A stretch of DNA of 64,000 nt from CALNZV01 sp942491115 (GCA_942491115.1 CALNZV010000020.1:124001-188000); one strand, 5' to 3'; positions 49,563 to 58,843 are shown, numbered from the stretch's first letter. Numbers and translations: made by a program. The notes: generated by a model not told the origin, from the letters alone.

Positions 49563-51095
49563 CTATTCAACCCACTGTTTTTGGAGTTTTAATTCGTCGG
49601 TACCCCAAAGATCTTCCGCAATCCGATAGACCTTGAGTCGACACTTGAAGTCGCTGAACTCTTGAACGACCGCTGATTTTTCAATGAGCAGAGCCAGTTC
49701 GGGACTATCAGGAATTTTTTGAGTAATGCTTTCATAGGTGACCAAGTGGGAGGGCCGGTGCTTACGAAAATCCCCGTTGTAGAGATGTCGCTGGAAGCGG
49801 CCGATTTTAAAGTAGGGTTGCCGAATCAAGGTCCCTATCGTCTCCTCGGTAATCACCACGGCATTGATGGTCTCGCTGGTATCAAAATACCGTTTCAATT
49901 CAGCCCCGGCATTCTGTTGTGCCGATCCAAACAAGTCGAACAGGGCGTAGACGTTGATGATGAAAAGCAGAGACATCACTGCGGCGATCATTTTTCGATG
50001 GCTCGGGTTCCGCCGCACCAGTCCGACGGTCTCCATAGCTGCAAAGGCGTATAGTGGGACCAACACCATCAGATAATAGTGGGGAATTTTAAGGCTGATG
50101 GATCCAAAAAAAATAAGCGCGGCCGCTGTGCAGGAAAACAGCACCGCATTGTCTTGAAGAACCGCAAGGGTTCTGTAGCGGACGGCCAGATAGATCTTTC
50201 CGGCAAAAAAGCCAAGCGCGATCAGAGCGGTGATCATCATGCCCGCATAGATCCGGTAATTGCCCGTGACGGCGGTGATCAGGTGATTGAAGCTCTCGAC
50301 GACCCCTCGCGACTGCTGGAAGCCGAAGGTTCTTCGGATCTGAACGGTGTAGTGGTCGATAAAATAGTCGCCGTAGATCGCGACCATGGCGATGATGTAC
50401 GCCAGAATGAGTCCGCCGGCCGTTGCTGCCAGCAGGGCATGGGCCTTGATGTCTTTTCTGCCGTTGATCAACCAGCAGATGGGGACCATCAGCAAAAAGT
50501 AAAGACCGACATGCTTGTAGAGACTGACCGCCGATAGGAGGGCTCCGGCAAGGACGTAGCGCCAGTATTGCGTCGTCTCCGCCTTGAGGGCGCTGTCGTA
50601 TACCCACAGGCCCATGATACCGATGGGCATCATGGTGTTCTCGATCCATCCCACCCGATTACTGAATACCATCCAGCTGTCAATGCCCAACAAAAACAGG
50701 GCGATGAGGGCCCCGCCGTCCCGCCCTCTATCATAGGCAATCAAAAAGAAGAACAGGGTAGCGAGGGTCACGGTGGACATCACGGCGGCCAGAATGCGGG
50801 CAATTTCGATGCTGATGCCGAAACGCTCGAACCACCCGCCCAGCAGCAGGAAATGAAACGGAGGATGGTAAAGATATACCGGCTCGACGGCACCGATTTC
50901 GGTCTTGACGCTGATGTTGCCCGTTCGGGCCACGTTGGCGCCGATGCTGGTGTAAACCGGTTCGTCCCACTCGTAATATGGCGCCACGGCAAGGTTCCAG
51001 AAACGGAAAAACACCGCTACAAGAAAAATCAGCAAAAAGAGCAGGTGACGATATGGAATGGGGACCTGTTTGAAGGCCTGAGTGTGAGCTGGCAT
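49563..51095 (-). CDS. Glycosyltransferase family 39-type integral membrane protein
   Basis: A 510-residue polytopic membrane protein of the PMT/ArnT-like GT39 class. After a first membrane segment (LLFLLIFLVAVFFRFWNL) comes the catalytic-loop region YYEWDEPVYTSIGANVARTG with the conserved acidic pair, and the HPPFHFLLLGGWFERFG segment; about ten more hydrophobic helices follow and a periplasmic C-terminal domain ends the protein. It would transfer a sugar from polyprenyl phosphate to an acceptor on the periplasmic side. The start at 51095 lies 1 bp beyond the upstream stop; the longer frame from 51179 overlaps that gene. Confidence 0.85.
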   Translation of the reverse strand: MPAHTQAFKQVPIPYRHLLFLLIFLVAVFFRFWNLAVAPYYEWDEPVYTSIGANVARTGNISVKTEIGAVEPVYLYHPPFHFLLLGGWFERFGISIEIARILAAVMSTVTLATLFFFLIAYDRGRDGGALIALFLLGIDSWMVFSNRVGWIENTMMPIGIMGLWVYDSALKAETTQYWRYVLAGALLSAVSLYKHVGLYFLLMVPICWLINGRKDIKAHALLAATAGGLILAYIIAMVAIYGDYFIDHYTVQIRRTFGFQQSRGVVESFNHLITAVTGNYRIYAGMMITALIALGFFAGKIYLAVRYRTLAVLQDNAVLFSCTAAALIFFGSISLKIPHYYLMVLVPLYAFAAMETVGLVRRNPSHRKMIAAVMSLLFIINVYALFDLFGSAQQNAGAELKRYFDTSETINAVVITEETIGTLIRQPYFKIGRFQRHLYNGDFRKHRPSHLVTYESITQKIPDSPELALLIEKSAVVQEFSDFKCRLKVYRIAEDLWGTDELKLQKQWVE

Positions 51096-51096
51096 A

Positions 51097-52212
51097 TCAG
51101 TTTCTGGGGTGCATGTTTGTGAAATGTTGATCTTTGGGGCAAGCTCTCCCCCTGCTTGCGAGTCCGCGAATAGCGCCATAGGTAAACGCCGATCCCAATA
51201 TCAAGGATATCGGGGGGAACAACAATCCCATCCGTCCGGCAATCCTGAGATTCAAGAGAGCTGCCGAAAAAAGAATGGTCAAGGCAGCGACAAGGGTAAT
51301 GGACGGCCACCTCAAGAGGCCAACCCCCGTCAAGACCACCCCCCCCCCTAAAGCAAGGAGTTGTGACAGTCGACGCCAGCTCAGCGGAGAGGCCGGATAC
51401 CGCCACATAAACATGGCGCATCCCCTGCCCGACTTGACGTACTCTTTGATCAACCCCGCGAAGCGGTGCCGATGGCAGTGATACCCCACCAGCCGATTGG
51501 TGCATAGAATCCGATGGCCCGCCGATACCATCTGCCAGGCGAAACTGTAGTCCTCGTAGGACAGGCTGAAAGACGGATCGAATCCGCCGGATCGGATGTA
51601 AGCCTCCCGGGTAAAAAACCAGTTGGCCGATATCGGCAGATGCTGATGTCTTCCAAAGTTTCCCTTATCGACGACGACGCCTTCGGTGAACCGCGGCGTC
51701 TTCGAGAGAAGAGAACGGTCCGTGTAGCGGTCCAGGAAATTCTCTGCCGGATGGTCCGTTTGCGACCGGCTCAAAATGATGCCGGCCGCGCTGTCGACCG
51801 GGGTGGATTGAAGGATCTCCACCCCGGTCGACAGCCAGTCCTTCGGCAACACCATGTCGGAATCGGTGACAGCGATGATGCCGCCGCAAGCGGCATCGCA
51901 GCCAGCGCGGCGCTTCAGGTTGCTGTCTCTGCCATAGTGACGGGCCGGACGGGTCACCTCGATCGTCCGCAAGCGCTGGCCGTCGATGAGATCTCGAATC
52001 GGGATCCAGGTGCTGTCATCGGGATCGCCGACCAGGATGATTTCAAGGGGCGCCAAGGTCTGGTGAAGCAAGGATTCACACAAGCGCCGGATGGTGGCGT
52101 GGCTGGATTTGACAGGAACGACAACGGAGACGGTCGTGACTGTTTCCCTGTCGTCCGAGACGGCGGATTGACGGTGATGGGGTCTGGCATCCATTGTCGC
52201 TTTTACACCCAT
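51097..52212 (-). CDS. Glycosyltransferase family 2 with C-terminal membrane segments
   Basis: A 371-residue GT-A glycosyltransferase. N-terminal catalytic domain: TVSVVVPVKSSHATIRRLC, EIILVGDPDDST, GGIIAVTDSDMVLPKDWL (DxD-type site) and GGFDPSFSLSYEDYSFAWQM (the acceptor-side ED motif). Two or three hydrophobic segments follow at the C-terminus (QLLALGGGVVLTGVGLL, SITLVAALTILFSAALLNL). The substrate is not predictable. It sits between the gtrA-like gene and the GT39 gene, so it probably works with them in assembling a surface glycan. Confidence 0.85.
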   Translation of the reverse strand: MGVKATMDARPHHRQSAVSDDRETVTTVSVVVPVKSSHATIRRLCESLLHQTLAPLEIILVGDPDDSTWIPIRDLIDGQRLRTIEVTRPARHYGRDSNLKRRAGCDAACGGIIAVTDSDMVLPKDWLSTGVEILQSTPVDSAAGIILSRSQTDHPAENFLDRYTDRSLLSKTPRFTEGVVVDKGNFGRHQHLPISANWFFTREAYIRSGGFDPSFSLSYEDYSFAWQMVSAGHRILCTNRLVGYHCHRHRFAGLIKEYVKSGRGCAMFMWRYPASPLSWRRLSQLLALGGGVVLTGVGLLRWPSITLVAALTILFSAALLNLRIAGRMGLLFPPISLILGSAFTYGAIRGLASRGRACPKDQHFTNMHPRN

Positions 52213-52227
52213 ACGAGAGACTGTCCT

Positions 52228-52674
52228 TCAATCGGCTCCTGAACTTCCTGCGGGAGAAAACACCCACTGGTCGTTTCCCAGAAAATTGATGACCGTAATC
52301 ACCGCCGTGCATCCCAGATAGGCGATAAGGTAATCCAGTCGCTTGACGACGGCGATGGCGCCGATATTGAGCCAGTGAATACCCACGAGGAACGCCGCAA
52401 AGAGAACCTGTGAAGACACCATGGTGAACGCCTTGAATCCGTGGAATCTCAACCAGCTTTTCCACAATTGCTCTTTGCTGCCCTGGGGCCAAGTAATGAA
52501 CGAATTGAGAAAGAAATTCATCTCCACCGTGATAACGGTCTGGAAAAGATAGGCAATATTCTTGTTCATACGAAGCAGATCGACGAGAACAACCATGATG
52601 ACAAGCCCGATCAACATGACACTGAGACCGACGGCAGCGAATCGAATAATACGCTTGGACTGCACGGCTGGCAT
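52228..52674 (-). CDS. GtrA-family membrane protein
   Basis: A 148-residue protein with four hydrophobic segments (FAAVGLSVMLIGLVIMVVLV, FQTVITVEMNFFLNSFITW, FTMVSSQVLFAAFLVGIHW, YLGCTAVITVINFLGNDQWVF). The NFFLNSFITW and FLGNDQWVF motifs mark the GtrA family, thought to flip or organise polyprenyl-phosphate sugars. The start at 52674 (MPAVQSKRIIRFAAVG) is used; the frame can be extended 12 codons. First gene of the leftward glycan group. Confidence 0.88.
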   Translation of the reverse strand: MPAVQSKRIIRFAAVGLSVMLIGLVIMVVLVDLLRMNKNIAYLFQTVITVEMNFFLNSFITWPQGSKEQLWKSWLRFHGFKAFTMVSSQVLFAAFLVGIHWLNIGAIAVVKRLDYLIAYLGCTAVITVINFLGNDQWVFSPAGSSGAD

Positions 52675-52710
52675 TACGGTATATCCTGTCAACTGGTGAG
52701 GTAGTCCCAC

Positions 52711-53145
52711 GCCGCCTGCTTGCCGGCAAGGGACTCTCCCTGATTCACCAATGGGGTCGATTTCTCAACGCGGCCGTGTATGGGGATCTCCGGCACATTA
52801 TCCGGTGACCGCCGCCGGAAATCGTCGATGGAATACTTTACCTGAGCTACTTATAAATGTAAAATGGTTATGATCTTGCCGCTGTGGCGGAGTGGGCCCG
52901 GGAAATGGCGGCTGTTTCAGACGCTCCCATGACCGTTCATTCGACCTGACCGGGCGGACGTTCTCCTCACCAAGCCGCCGGGTCCGACATCGACGGAATG
53001 AAATTAGGCATTTTCCAATAGACCGTCATTTGATACCATCAACCGGCACCCCTTGAGCGCCGCAATGGAAGGTGACGCATGACCTGAGGCGGTCGCCGCT
53101 TTCTTGACCATGGGGCGGGCCGCGACGACAACCGGGAGGATATGA
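52711..53145. other. Divergent intergenic region
   Basis: 435 bp between gtrA-like and the small membrane protein. An A/T-rich island at 52840-52880 (with TTATAAATG and TATGAT) may hold promoters for either side, but no clean -35/-10 pair was found. GGGAGGA at 53134-53140 is the ribosome-binding site of the next gene. Confidence 0.35.
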
Positions 53146-53382
53146 ATGAAATACGACAAGCTGATGCTTTTTATTCTAGGCCTTGGAATTGGTATCGCTG
53201 CCTGGATTGTGATGGGAGGGTTTTTGAATATCAGCGCAGGCGAGCCGAGATATCAGGTGTCGACCTTCAGTTCGGCGTCGGAGTCGGCAACCGGTACCAG
53301 GGGGTGGTGGGGGTATGTCATTATCGACACCCGAAGCGGAGAGGTGGTGACGGAAAAACTAAATCACAAAGGCTACAAGTAA
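53146..53382 (+). CDS. Small membrane-anchored hypothetical protein
   Basis: 78 residues. GGGAGGATAT precedes the ATG. One hydrophobic segment at the N-terminus (LMLFILGLGIGIAAWIVMG), then a short soluble part that ends with a beta-like segment WWGYVIIDTRSGEVVTEKLN. The final motif (YVIIDTRSGEVV) resembles small exported proteins with a repetitive-strand fold, but no family is recognised. The gene stands alone. Confidence 0.55.
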   Translation: MKYDKLMLFILGLGIGIAAWIVMGGFLNISAGEPRYQVSTFSSASESATGTRGWWGYVIIDTRSGEVVTEKLNHKGYK

Positions 53383-53714
53383 GCCTGATCAGCCGGATAC
53401 CCCCCTCCCCCGATGGGAAGCCTTCATCAGCCCCAAGCCCCTCCCGGACAGGGAATCTTCCTTAAAGCCACCGGCAGGTTCGGGGTGAACCATCGATCCT
53501 GCCCCCCTCCCCACGGGGGGGCAACCGGCCCCCACGGGGATGAACGCTGGATTCGGTCCCGACTCCCAAACCATCCCCGTCTGTCGATCGACTGATTTCC
53601 CGCTTTCCCCTCAACCCCATCGATGAGTGAACGGGTCCCTCGCCAAGGCGTGCCCGATCAAGAAAAGACCTGACCCGGAGCGGAAGAGCGCCACCGGCAA
53701 GTGGCGCCTGCGGC
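53383..53714. other. Intergenic region between convergent genes
   Basis: 332 bp, C-rich, with several short runs of C or G (for example near 53403 and 53510). No gene is supported. The terminator-like hairpin of the GAF gene lies at its right end. Confidence 0.4.
53688..53707 (-). terminator. Hairpin after the GAF gene
   Basis: GCGCCAC, 6-nt loop, GTGGCGC, 7 bp after the GAF-gene stop (reading leftward). The following bases are CTCTTCC, so it is only weakly intrinsic. Confidence 0.45.
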
Positions 53715-54761
53715 CTAAAACCACATCCGGTGGCTCCAGACCTCCTCCTCCAGGCTTTTTTTGTCTTCTTGAAGCGCCATGTACATCGACGCATTTTGAA
53801 TGGCCAGGCCTCCCTGGTGTGCCAGGGCCTGAACCAACACGAGCATGTCCTCGGGGAATTGTCGTTTGAGACAGTTGTAGAGGCGCAAGGTTCCGATAAT
53901 GGTATCTTTGGCCTTGATGGGGGTGATGATGATGGAGCCGACGCCCTCCTTTTTCACGGCGTCCTTGTGCTGGATCCGATCATCCGTGAGGGCATCCTCG
54001 ATGACCAAGATCTCGCCCTTGAGGGCTCTGGCCGCCGTTTCCGTCGAAGTAAACTGTCCGATATGCAAAAACTCTTCGCTCATTCCGTAGCTGGCGACCA
54101 GTTTTAGGGTGTCGGTCTCCGAATCCAGGAGTCGAATGGCCGCACCCTTCATTCCCAGGGCTTTGCTGACCTCGATGGTCATGTTGTTGAGGATTTCTTT
54201 TATTTCCAGGGTCGAATTGATCTGCGCGGACAGATCCAAGTAGAGCTGGGCATTTCTCTGGATTCGCTCTAAAAGTCGCGTCTTGTGGAGAGCCACGCCG
54301 CCCTGGTCGGCGAGGACGTCAAGGAATTGTATCTCTTCTTTGTCAAAGTCCCTGGTTTTGGCCGTGTAGAGGGACAGGATGCCGACGGTCCGGTCGCTGA
54401 CCCGAACCGGCACCGTTAGGATAGAAGCGATACCCTCGGCTTTTTTGGCCTCGTGGTTTTCCAGACGGGGGTCGGTGGTGGCGTTCTTGAATGCCAGATG
54501 CCCCCCTCCAAGGATCCCGTCGACGATCCGCTTCGCCTTCATGGGGTTGGCATGGAGGTATTTGTCGGAGAGACCCTTCTGGGCCACTGGTACGAATGCA
54601 TCCGTCTTCTCGTCGGCAAGGTAAAGGCAGGCGGCCTTGCCGTTCATCGTCTCGATGGCGCTCGTTACGATGAGATTCAGGAGTTCGCTTTCGGATGCTG
54701 CGGTGCCAAAGGCTTGGCTGATTTTATAAAACGATTTGAAATAGTCTTTCTCCCTGGTCAT
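53715..54761 (-). CDS. Tandem GAF-domain protein
   Basis: A 348-residue soluble sensor with two GAF domains (about 20-165 and 185-330). GAF 1: AACLYLADEKTDAFVPVAQKG, SILTVPVRVSDRTVGILSLY. GAF 2: GAAIRLLDSETDTLKLVASYG, SIIITPIKAKDTIIGTLRLY. A short coiled tail ends the protein (LQEDKKSLEEEVWSHRMWF). No output domain is present. It lies on the same strand as phaEC, 33 bp after phaC, and could be co-transcribed; a link to PHA storage is possible but unproven. Confidence 0.85.
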   Translation of the reverse strand: MTREKDYFKSFYKISQAFGTAASESELLNLIVTSAIETMNGKAACLYLADEKTDAFVPVAQKGLSDKYLHANPMKAKRIVDGILGGGHLAFKNATTDPRLENHEAKKAEGIASILTVPVRVSDRTVGILSLYTAKTRDFDKEEIQFLDVLADQGGVALHKTRLLERIQRNAQLYLDLSAQINSTLEIKEILNNMTIEVSKALGMKGAAIRLLDSETDTLKLVASYGMSEEFLHIGQFTSTETAARALKGEILVIEDALTDDRIQHKDAVKKEGVGSIIITPIKAKDTIIGTLRLYNCLKRQFPEDMLVLVQALAHQGGLAIQNASMYMALQEDKKSLEEEVWSHRMWF

Positions 54762-54794
54762 GGTCGTTTTTCTCCAATCTTGTCAGCGTTCACC

Positions 54795-55970
54795 TCATCG
54801 GCTCCGCTTGGAGCCGGCGGTCTTTTTGGGGGAAGCTTTCCTGGCGGCGGCCGCTTTCTTAGGGGCGGGCTTCCGCCGTTTCGGGGCGGCAGGGACGTCG
54901 TCGCGCGCCTTCAGCCACCCGGCAATTTTCGGGGCAAACTCTCTTTGGTACTTGGAACTGACATAAATGCCGATGTGCCCCGTGTTCAAACAAAGATCTT
55001 CGGTGTCCTTGCTGCCGACACTGGACGTGAGGCGTTCGCAGGCCTCGGGCGGCACCAGGTGGTCGAACTTCCCGTAGATATTGAGCAGAGGCATTGTCAG
55101 GTTTTTCAGGTCCACCGTCCTGCCGCCCACCTCGAGCTTGCTCTGGATCAGGAGATTCTTCTGATAGCAGTCCTTGATGAACTGCCGGAAGACCTCGCCG
55201 GGAAGATCCGGGCTGTCGAAGATCCACTTTTCCATCCGCATGAAGTTTTCAACGAAGGTTTTGTTGTCGGCGTTTTCCATAAAGTTGACGTACTTGTCGA
55301 TCATGAGCCGGGCCGGGTTCAGCAGCAGAAACCCGAAGTTCATGATATCGGCGGGTATGTTGCCGTAGGTGTCGACCAGTAAATCCGCATCCACATTTTG
55401 CATCCAGGTATGGAGAAGTCCTTTGTCCGTATCGAAGTTGGTCGGGGTCACCGTCGTCACGAGATTTTTGACCTTGTCGGGGTGCAGCGAGGAATAAATG
55501 ACCGAAAACGTTCCCCCCATGCAGATCCCCATGATGTTGATTTGCTCAATCGTATGACGGTCGCGAATAAAGTCCACCACATCGTTGATGTATCCGTTGA
55601 TGTGATCGTCAAAACCCAGGAAGCGGTCTTTTTTGGTGGGATACCCCCATTCGATCATATACAGTTCGAGCCCGTTGTCCAGAAGGGTCTGAACGACACT
55701 TCGCCCGGGCTGCAGGTCCAGCATGGTTTCACGGTTGATGAGGGCATAGACGATCAGAAGGGGAGTGTTGTATAGCGGCTTTTCGGGCTTGTAATGCTTA
55801 AGCTTCAAGCGGTCCTGGGTATAAACAATCTCGTAGGGCGTCGTGGCAAGATCCGTGTCGAGATCCTCCAGAAGGACCTCGGAGGCTTTGTGGGCCCGTG
55901 TCTGAAAGTGCTCCGCCCCCTCTGCGAGCCGACTCATGATCAAATCTACCGGAATCTTCACTTGTCCCAT
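54795..55970 (-). CDS. phaC: Class III PHA synthase catalytic subunit with basic tail
   Basis: A 391-residue polyhydroxyalkanoate synthase of the class III (PhaC-PhaE) type. The lipase-like box is GICMGGTFSVIY with the nucleophilic Cys; the catalytic Asp is in LNIYGKFDHLVPPEACERL and the His in CLNTGHIGIYVSSKYQ. The last about 30 residues are an unusual Lys/Ala/Pro-rich tail (KRRKPAPKKAAAARKASPKK), like histone H1 or the PhaF phasin DNA-binding tail, and not part of ordinary PhaC. The start at 55970 (MGQVKIPVDL) follows GGGGGGCGCC. phaE lies immediately upstream. Confidence 0.94.
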   Translation of the reverse strand: MGQVKIPVDLIMSRLAEGAEHFQTRAHKASEVLLEDLDTDLATTPYEIVYTQDRLKLKHYKPEKPLYNTPLLIVYALINRETMLDLQPGRSVVQTLLDNGLELYMIEWGYPTKKDRFLGFDDHINGYINDVVDFIRDRHTIEQINIMGICMGGTFSVIYSSLHPDKVKNLVTTVTPTNFDTDKGLLHTWMQNVDADLLVDTYGNIPADIMNFGFLLLNPARLMIDKYVNFMENADNKTFVENFMRMEKWIFDSPDLPGEVFRQFIKDCYQKNLLIQSKLEVGGRTVDLKNLTMPLLNIYGKFDHLVPPEACERLTSSVGSKDTEDLCLNTGHIGIYVSSKYQREFAPKIAGWLKARDDVPAAPKRRKPAPKKAAAARKASPKKTAGSKRSR

Positions 55971-56021
55971 GGCGCCCCCCTTCAATAGATGACCCCCCTC
56001 TGCATTCGGGGTCAGGAAAGA

Positions 56022-56912
56022 TCACTTCAACGATTTCTTCAATTCACGAACGGTTTTTTTCAGCTCATAGATTTCCCTGGCCATATCGTCGATTTCGCTT
56101 TGGCACGCAACCGGTAGCACACTCAACACGTCTTCCATCACTTCCCGCTTGGCCTTCGAATAAGAAGAAAGAGCCCCCAGGGTGTTTCCAAGCATCTGAT
56201 GGTATTCCGAAGATTGGTAGAGGGTCATGTAGTGGCCTTCCAGAACCTTTATCCACATGTGGTAGAGCGCCTTGGGATCTTCGGGGAGTTCTCCATTTTC
56301 AGCCAACTCCCCAATTTTTTCCTGCATGGCGGCAAAGGACCGGGCCAGGGGCAGGGAGAGAAACCGGAGGAACTCGGCCATCGACGACTGATAGCGGTTG
56401 TAAAGATCGGCACACCGATTCATCTTCTCCTGGTAGGACCGGGTCAACCCGAGCTGGGGAATATTGAAAAACTGGCTGAACTCCTTTTCATAAATCTCGG
56501 CCCACACTTTAAAGATACTCTCATCTATCCCTTCAAACTTGTAGGCCTCTGTGGTTTCGCCGACTCTGGATGCGGCTTCAATCCACTTCTGGTGAAGTTG
56601 GTTGACGCTTCCGAAACAGACCTGGGCCAGTTTCATTCCCATTTCCGGCATCGTTCCGACCGTCCTTAAAAACGGCTCCATCGATTCGACGTCCGACATG
56701 GCAGTGCCCATAGATTTGAGGTTTTTCATGGCGGCAATCATCGAGGCTCTGGTCGTTTCCGCCGCCGTCTGTTTATCGGTTTCTTTGATCGTCGATGAGG
56801 CAAACGGCTCCATCCACATGCGCTGAACGTTGTTCATAAACAGGTTGGCGGATTTCATCCAGGTATCCGTTGCGCCGTCCATGCTCGCCCAATCGAATTT
56901 CGTATCTGTCAT
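56022..56912 (-). CDS. phaE: Class III PHA synthase accessory subunit
   Basis: A 296-residue mostly helical protein that forms the synthase complex with PhaC. Family features: an N-terminal segment DTWMKSANLFMNNVQRMW, the middle FKVWAEIYEKEFSQFFNIPQ with LGLTRSYQEKMNR, and a C-terminal coiled coil (VMEDVLSVLP, then DMAREIYELKKTVRELKKSLK). Lengths and order phaE-phaC fit class III synthases. GCGAGGTGAATC precedes the ATG. The two genes are separated by 51 bp and share transcription. Confidence 0.92.
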   Translation of the reverse strand: MTDTKFDWASMDGATDTWMKSANLFMNNVQRMWMEPFASSTIKETDKQTAAETTRASMIAAMKNLKSMGTAMSDVESMEPFLRTVGTMPEMGMKLAQVCFGSVNQLHQKWIEAASRVGETTEAYKFEGIDESIFKVWAEIYEKEFSQFFNIPQLGLTRSYQEKMNRCADLYNRYQSSMAEFLRFLSLPLARSFAAMQEKIGELAENGELPEDPKALYHMWIKVLEGHYMTLYQSSEYHQMLGNTLGALSSYSKAKREVMEDVLSVLPVACQSEIDDMAREIYELKKTVRELKKSLK

Positions 56913-57375
56913 GATTCACCTCGCTTGAATTGAACCCGTGTCGTCTGGAACGACCATGCCCATTGGTGTAGAGGCGACAATACTCTCTGTTTGGGAAGAG
57001 GCTGTCGACCGTATATTCGAAAAATAGGTGGTGCCGGGATTCTTTAATAAACGACACCATAAGACCGATTTTAAGACAATGCCAGTCATCCCGGGTTCCC
57101 TGTCTAATTTCTTTGCCCGCTCAGGGGGTTCGGCGACAGCCGTGTCCATCCGATCAGCCCGCTGCCCCTTGAGCCGGCAGCCCTCAAAATCGATGATGAT
57201 GGTCTCCCTCCCGCAGCGCTTCGGGAGGAGATGACGATCGGGGGCTCTCCGGATAAGATTCGAATCGGATGATCGGCCGTTGGCGGAACCGCCGAACCGG
57301 ACCCCCCCCTCGGTTCCCACTATCGGACAGTCGTTCAGGTGTTGCCAGGAAGGGAAAACGGGTCACCCGTCGCCG
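56913..57375. other. Intergenic region upstream of phaE
   Basis: 463 bp. The phaE promoter should lie in the A/T-richer part at 56970-57075, but no consensus pair was found. The right end holds a terminator-like hairpin for the LysE gene. Nothing else is supported. Confidence 0.35.
57352..57370 (-). terminator. Terminator-like hairpin after the LysE gene
   Basis: On the minus strand ACGGG, loop TGA, CCCGT, then TTTCCC, a few bases after the stop. Confidence 0.45.
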
Positions 57376-57990
57376 TCAGGGTTCGAAGACAGCCAGCTTG
57401 ACGCCCAGTGCGGCAAAGACAACGGCAAAGGAACGCTGCAGGAGGCAAACCGCTTTGGGTGAGGTGGTGACACAAACCCTCAACCGGTGTGCCAACATCC
57501 CGTAGAGAATGAAGATCACCAGGGTCATGGCCATGAAAACCACGCTCAGCACCACCAACTCGGCCACTGGAGCGGCCGTACCGGGGGAGACGAAAAGGGG
57601 CAGGAAGGCCAGAAAGAAAATGGACAGCTTGGGGTTTAGAATGTTGATCAGCACGCCTTTAACGGCAATGGACACCAGTCCGGTCTGTCGACCGGGGGTG
57701 TCGACGGCGACACCGCCGGTATGACGCCAGATGGACCAGGCGAGATAGATGAGATAGACCGCACCGGCGAGCTTGACCGCTTGAAAGGCAAGGGCGCTCA
57801 TATGGAGGAGAGCAGACAGCCCAAGGATGCTGGCCGTCAGGTGGGGGACGATCCCGGCCGTACAGCCCACAGCGGCGGCGATGCTGCCCCGCCAACCCGC
57901 AAGAAGCCCCATCGACACCGTGTAGATCACGCCGGTGCCCGGCATCAGGACCACCACCAGAGAGGTCAGCAAAAAGTCCGAATTGATCAT
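57376..57990 (-). CDS. LysE-family translocator
   Basis: A 204-residue inner-membrane protein with about six hydrophobic segments (FLLTSLVVVLMPGTGVIYTV, GSIAAAVGCTAGIVPHLTAS, KLAGAVYLIYLAWSIWRH, FFLAFLPLFVSPG, AELVVLSVVFMAMTLVIFIL). The N-terminal VVLMPGTGVIYTVSMGLLAGWR motif is the LysE/RhtB signature; members export amino acids. The start at 57990 (MINSDFLLTSLV) is used since the longer frame from 58104 adds a Cys/Arg-rich, non-membrane stretch. The substrate is unknown. It overlaps nothing and lies 68 bp after the CsaA-like gene. Confidence 0.88.
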   Translation of the reverse strand: MINSDFLLTSLVVVLMPGTGVIYTVSMGLLAGWRGSIAAAVGCTAGIVPHLTASILGLSALLHMSALAFQAVKLAGAVYLIYLAWSIWRHTGGVAVDTPGRQTGLVSIAVKGVLINILNPKLSIFFLAFLPLFVSPGTAAPVAELVVLSVVFMAMTLVIFILYGMLAHRLRVCVTTSPKAVCLLQRSFAVVFAALGVKLAVFEP

Positions 57991-58058
57991 TTCACACCCC
58001 ACAACTGGCCGTCTGGGCGGGCATCGACGGCAGCCGTTCAAAGCCTCCCGTTCCCCGA

Positions 58059-58397
58059 TCAGAGCAGTTTTGCACCAAGGGGGACTGATTTGTCGGGAAC
58101 GCACAAGGCAACGGCGCCGTTGTCGTCATGGAAGCCGGTCACCAGGCATTCGGACATCAGCGGGCCGATCTGTTTGTTGGGAAAGTTCACCACGGCCACG
58201 ACGAGCCTTCCGACCAGGTCGTCCAGCGAATAGAGGTCCGTGATCTGGGCGCTGGATTTTTTCATTCCGATGGCTTCTCCGAAATCGACATGCAGCACAT
58301 AGGCGGGGGTTCTTGCCTCTTTGAATACCTCGGCGCTCACGATCTTGCCCACCCTGAGCTCCACCTTCTCGAAATCACGCCACCCGATGGGCTCCAT
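58059..58397 (-). CDS. csaA: tRNA-binding (CsaA-like) protein
   Basis: A 112-residue OB-fold protein. The signature of the EMAP/Arc1-type tRNA-binding domain runs through it: DFEKVELRVGKIVSAEVF, YVLHVDFGEAIGMKKSSAQ, VAVVNFPNKQIGPLMSECLV and a C-terminal DKSVPLGAKLL. It resembles CsaA, a secretion-related chaperone that binds tRNA-like structures. The start at 58397 (MEPIGWRDFEKV) is used; the ORF can be extended 19 codons without similarity. Confidence 0.88.
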   Translation of the reverse strand: MEPIGWRDFEKVELRVGKIVSAEVFKEARTPAYVLHVDFGEAIGMKKSSAQITDLYSLDDLVGRLVVAVVNFPNKQIGPLMSECLVTGFHDDNGAVALCVPDKSVPLGAKLL

Positions 58398-58474
58398 AAC
58401 ATCCGCTTCCTTTCCAATTCGACCGAAGCAGGAAAAGAGACCTTCCCGCCTCACAGAGTCGTTGGTCGACGGGG

Positions 58475-58843
58475 TCAGGATGGATCCGAACGTCCCCCCG
58501 CCTTGGAGTCGCTCTGTGGAATAACGGCTGAGCGTACACGATTCGCAGAGACGTCGTCAAATGAAACCAATTGGGCAATGAGGGCCTCGGCCGTTTGGAT
58601 AACAGCGGGGGCGGAATCGGATGGGTTGAGAAGCGTATCGATCAGATTCAATGCCCTGGACCGCCTTCTTCGCTCCTCGAGAAGATGGTTGAACTGGGCA
58701 TCGCAGGCGGGAATCGGGGCCGGGTAGGAACCGATGGCGTCGTTTATCCGATCCCTATCCACCAAAAGTCGCCTCTTGAGGGCCGTCAATAGGTCAAAGG
58801 CCGATGCCTCAAGGGCCGTGCCCGCTGGTTTTTTCGGTGACAT
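58475..58843 (-). CDS. Small hypothetical helical protein
   Basis: 122 residues, largely helical and charged, with no signal or membrane segment. Visible pattern: FDLLTALKRRLLVDRDRIND, FNHLLEERRRRSRALNLIDT, then SDSAPAVIQTAEALIAQL. No family was recognised. It lies 77 bp before the CsaA-like gene on the same strand and could be co-transcribed. Confidence 0.5.
   Translation of the reverse strand: MSPKKPAGTALEASAFDLLTALKRRLLVDRDRINDAIGSYPAPIPACDAQFNHLLEERRRRSRALNLIDTLLNPSDSAPAVIQTAEALIAQLVSFDDVSANRVRSAVIPQSDSKAGGRSDPS

Noticed and set aside
53395..53600. A repeat array or CRISPR in the C/G-run region
   Set aside because: The C and G runs have irregular spacing and no conserved repeat unit.
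57240..57275. A tRNA-like T-loop (ATTCGAATC)
   Set aside because: No acceptor, D or anticodon arm can be drawn around it.
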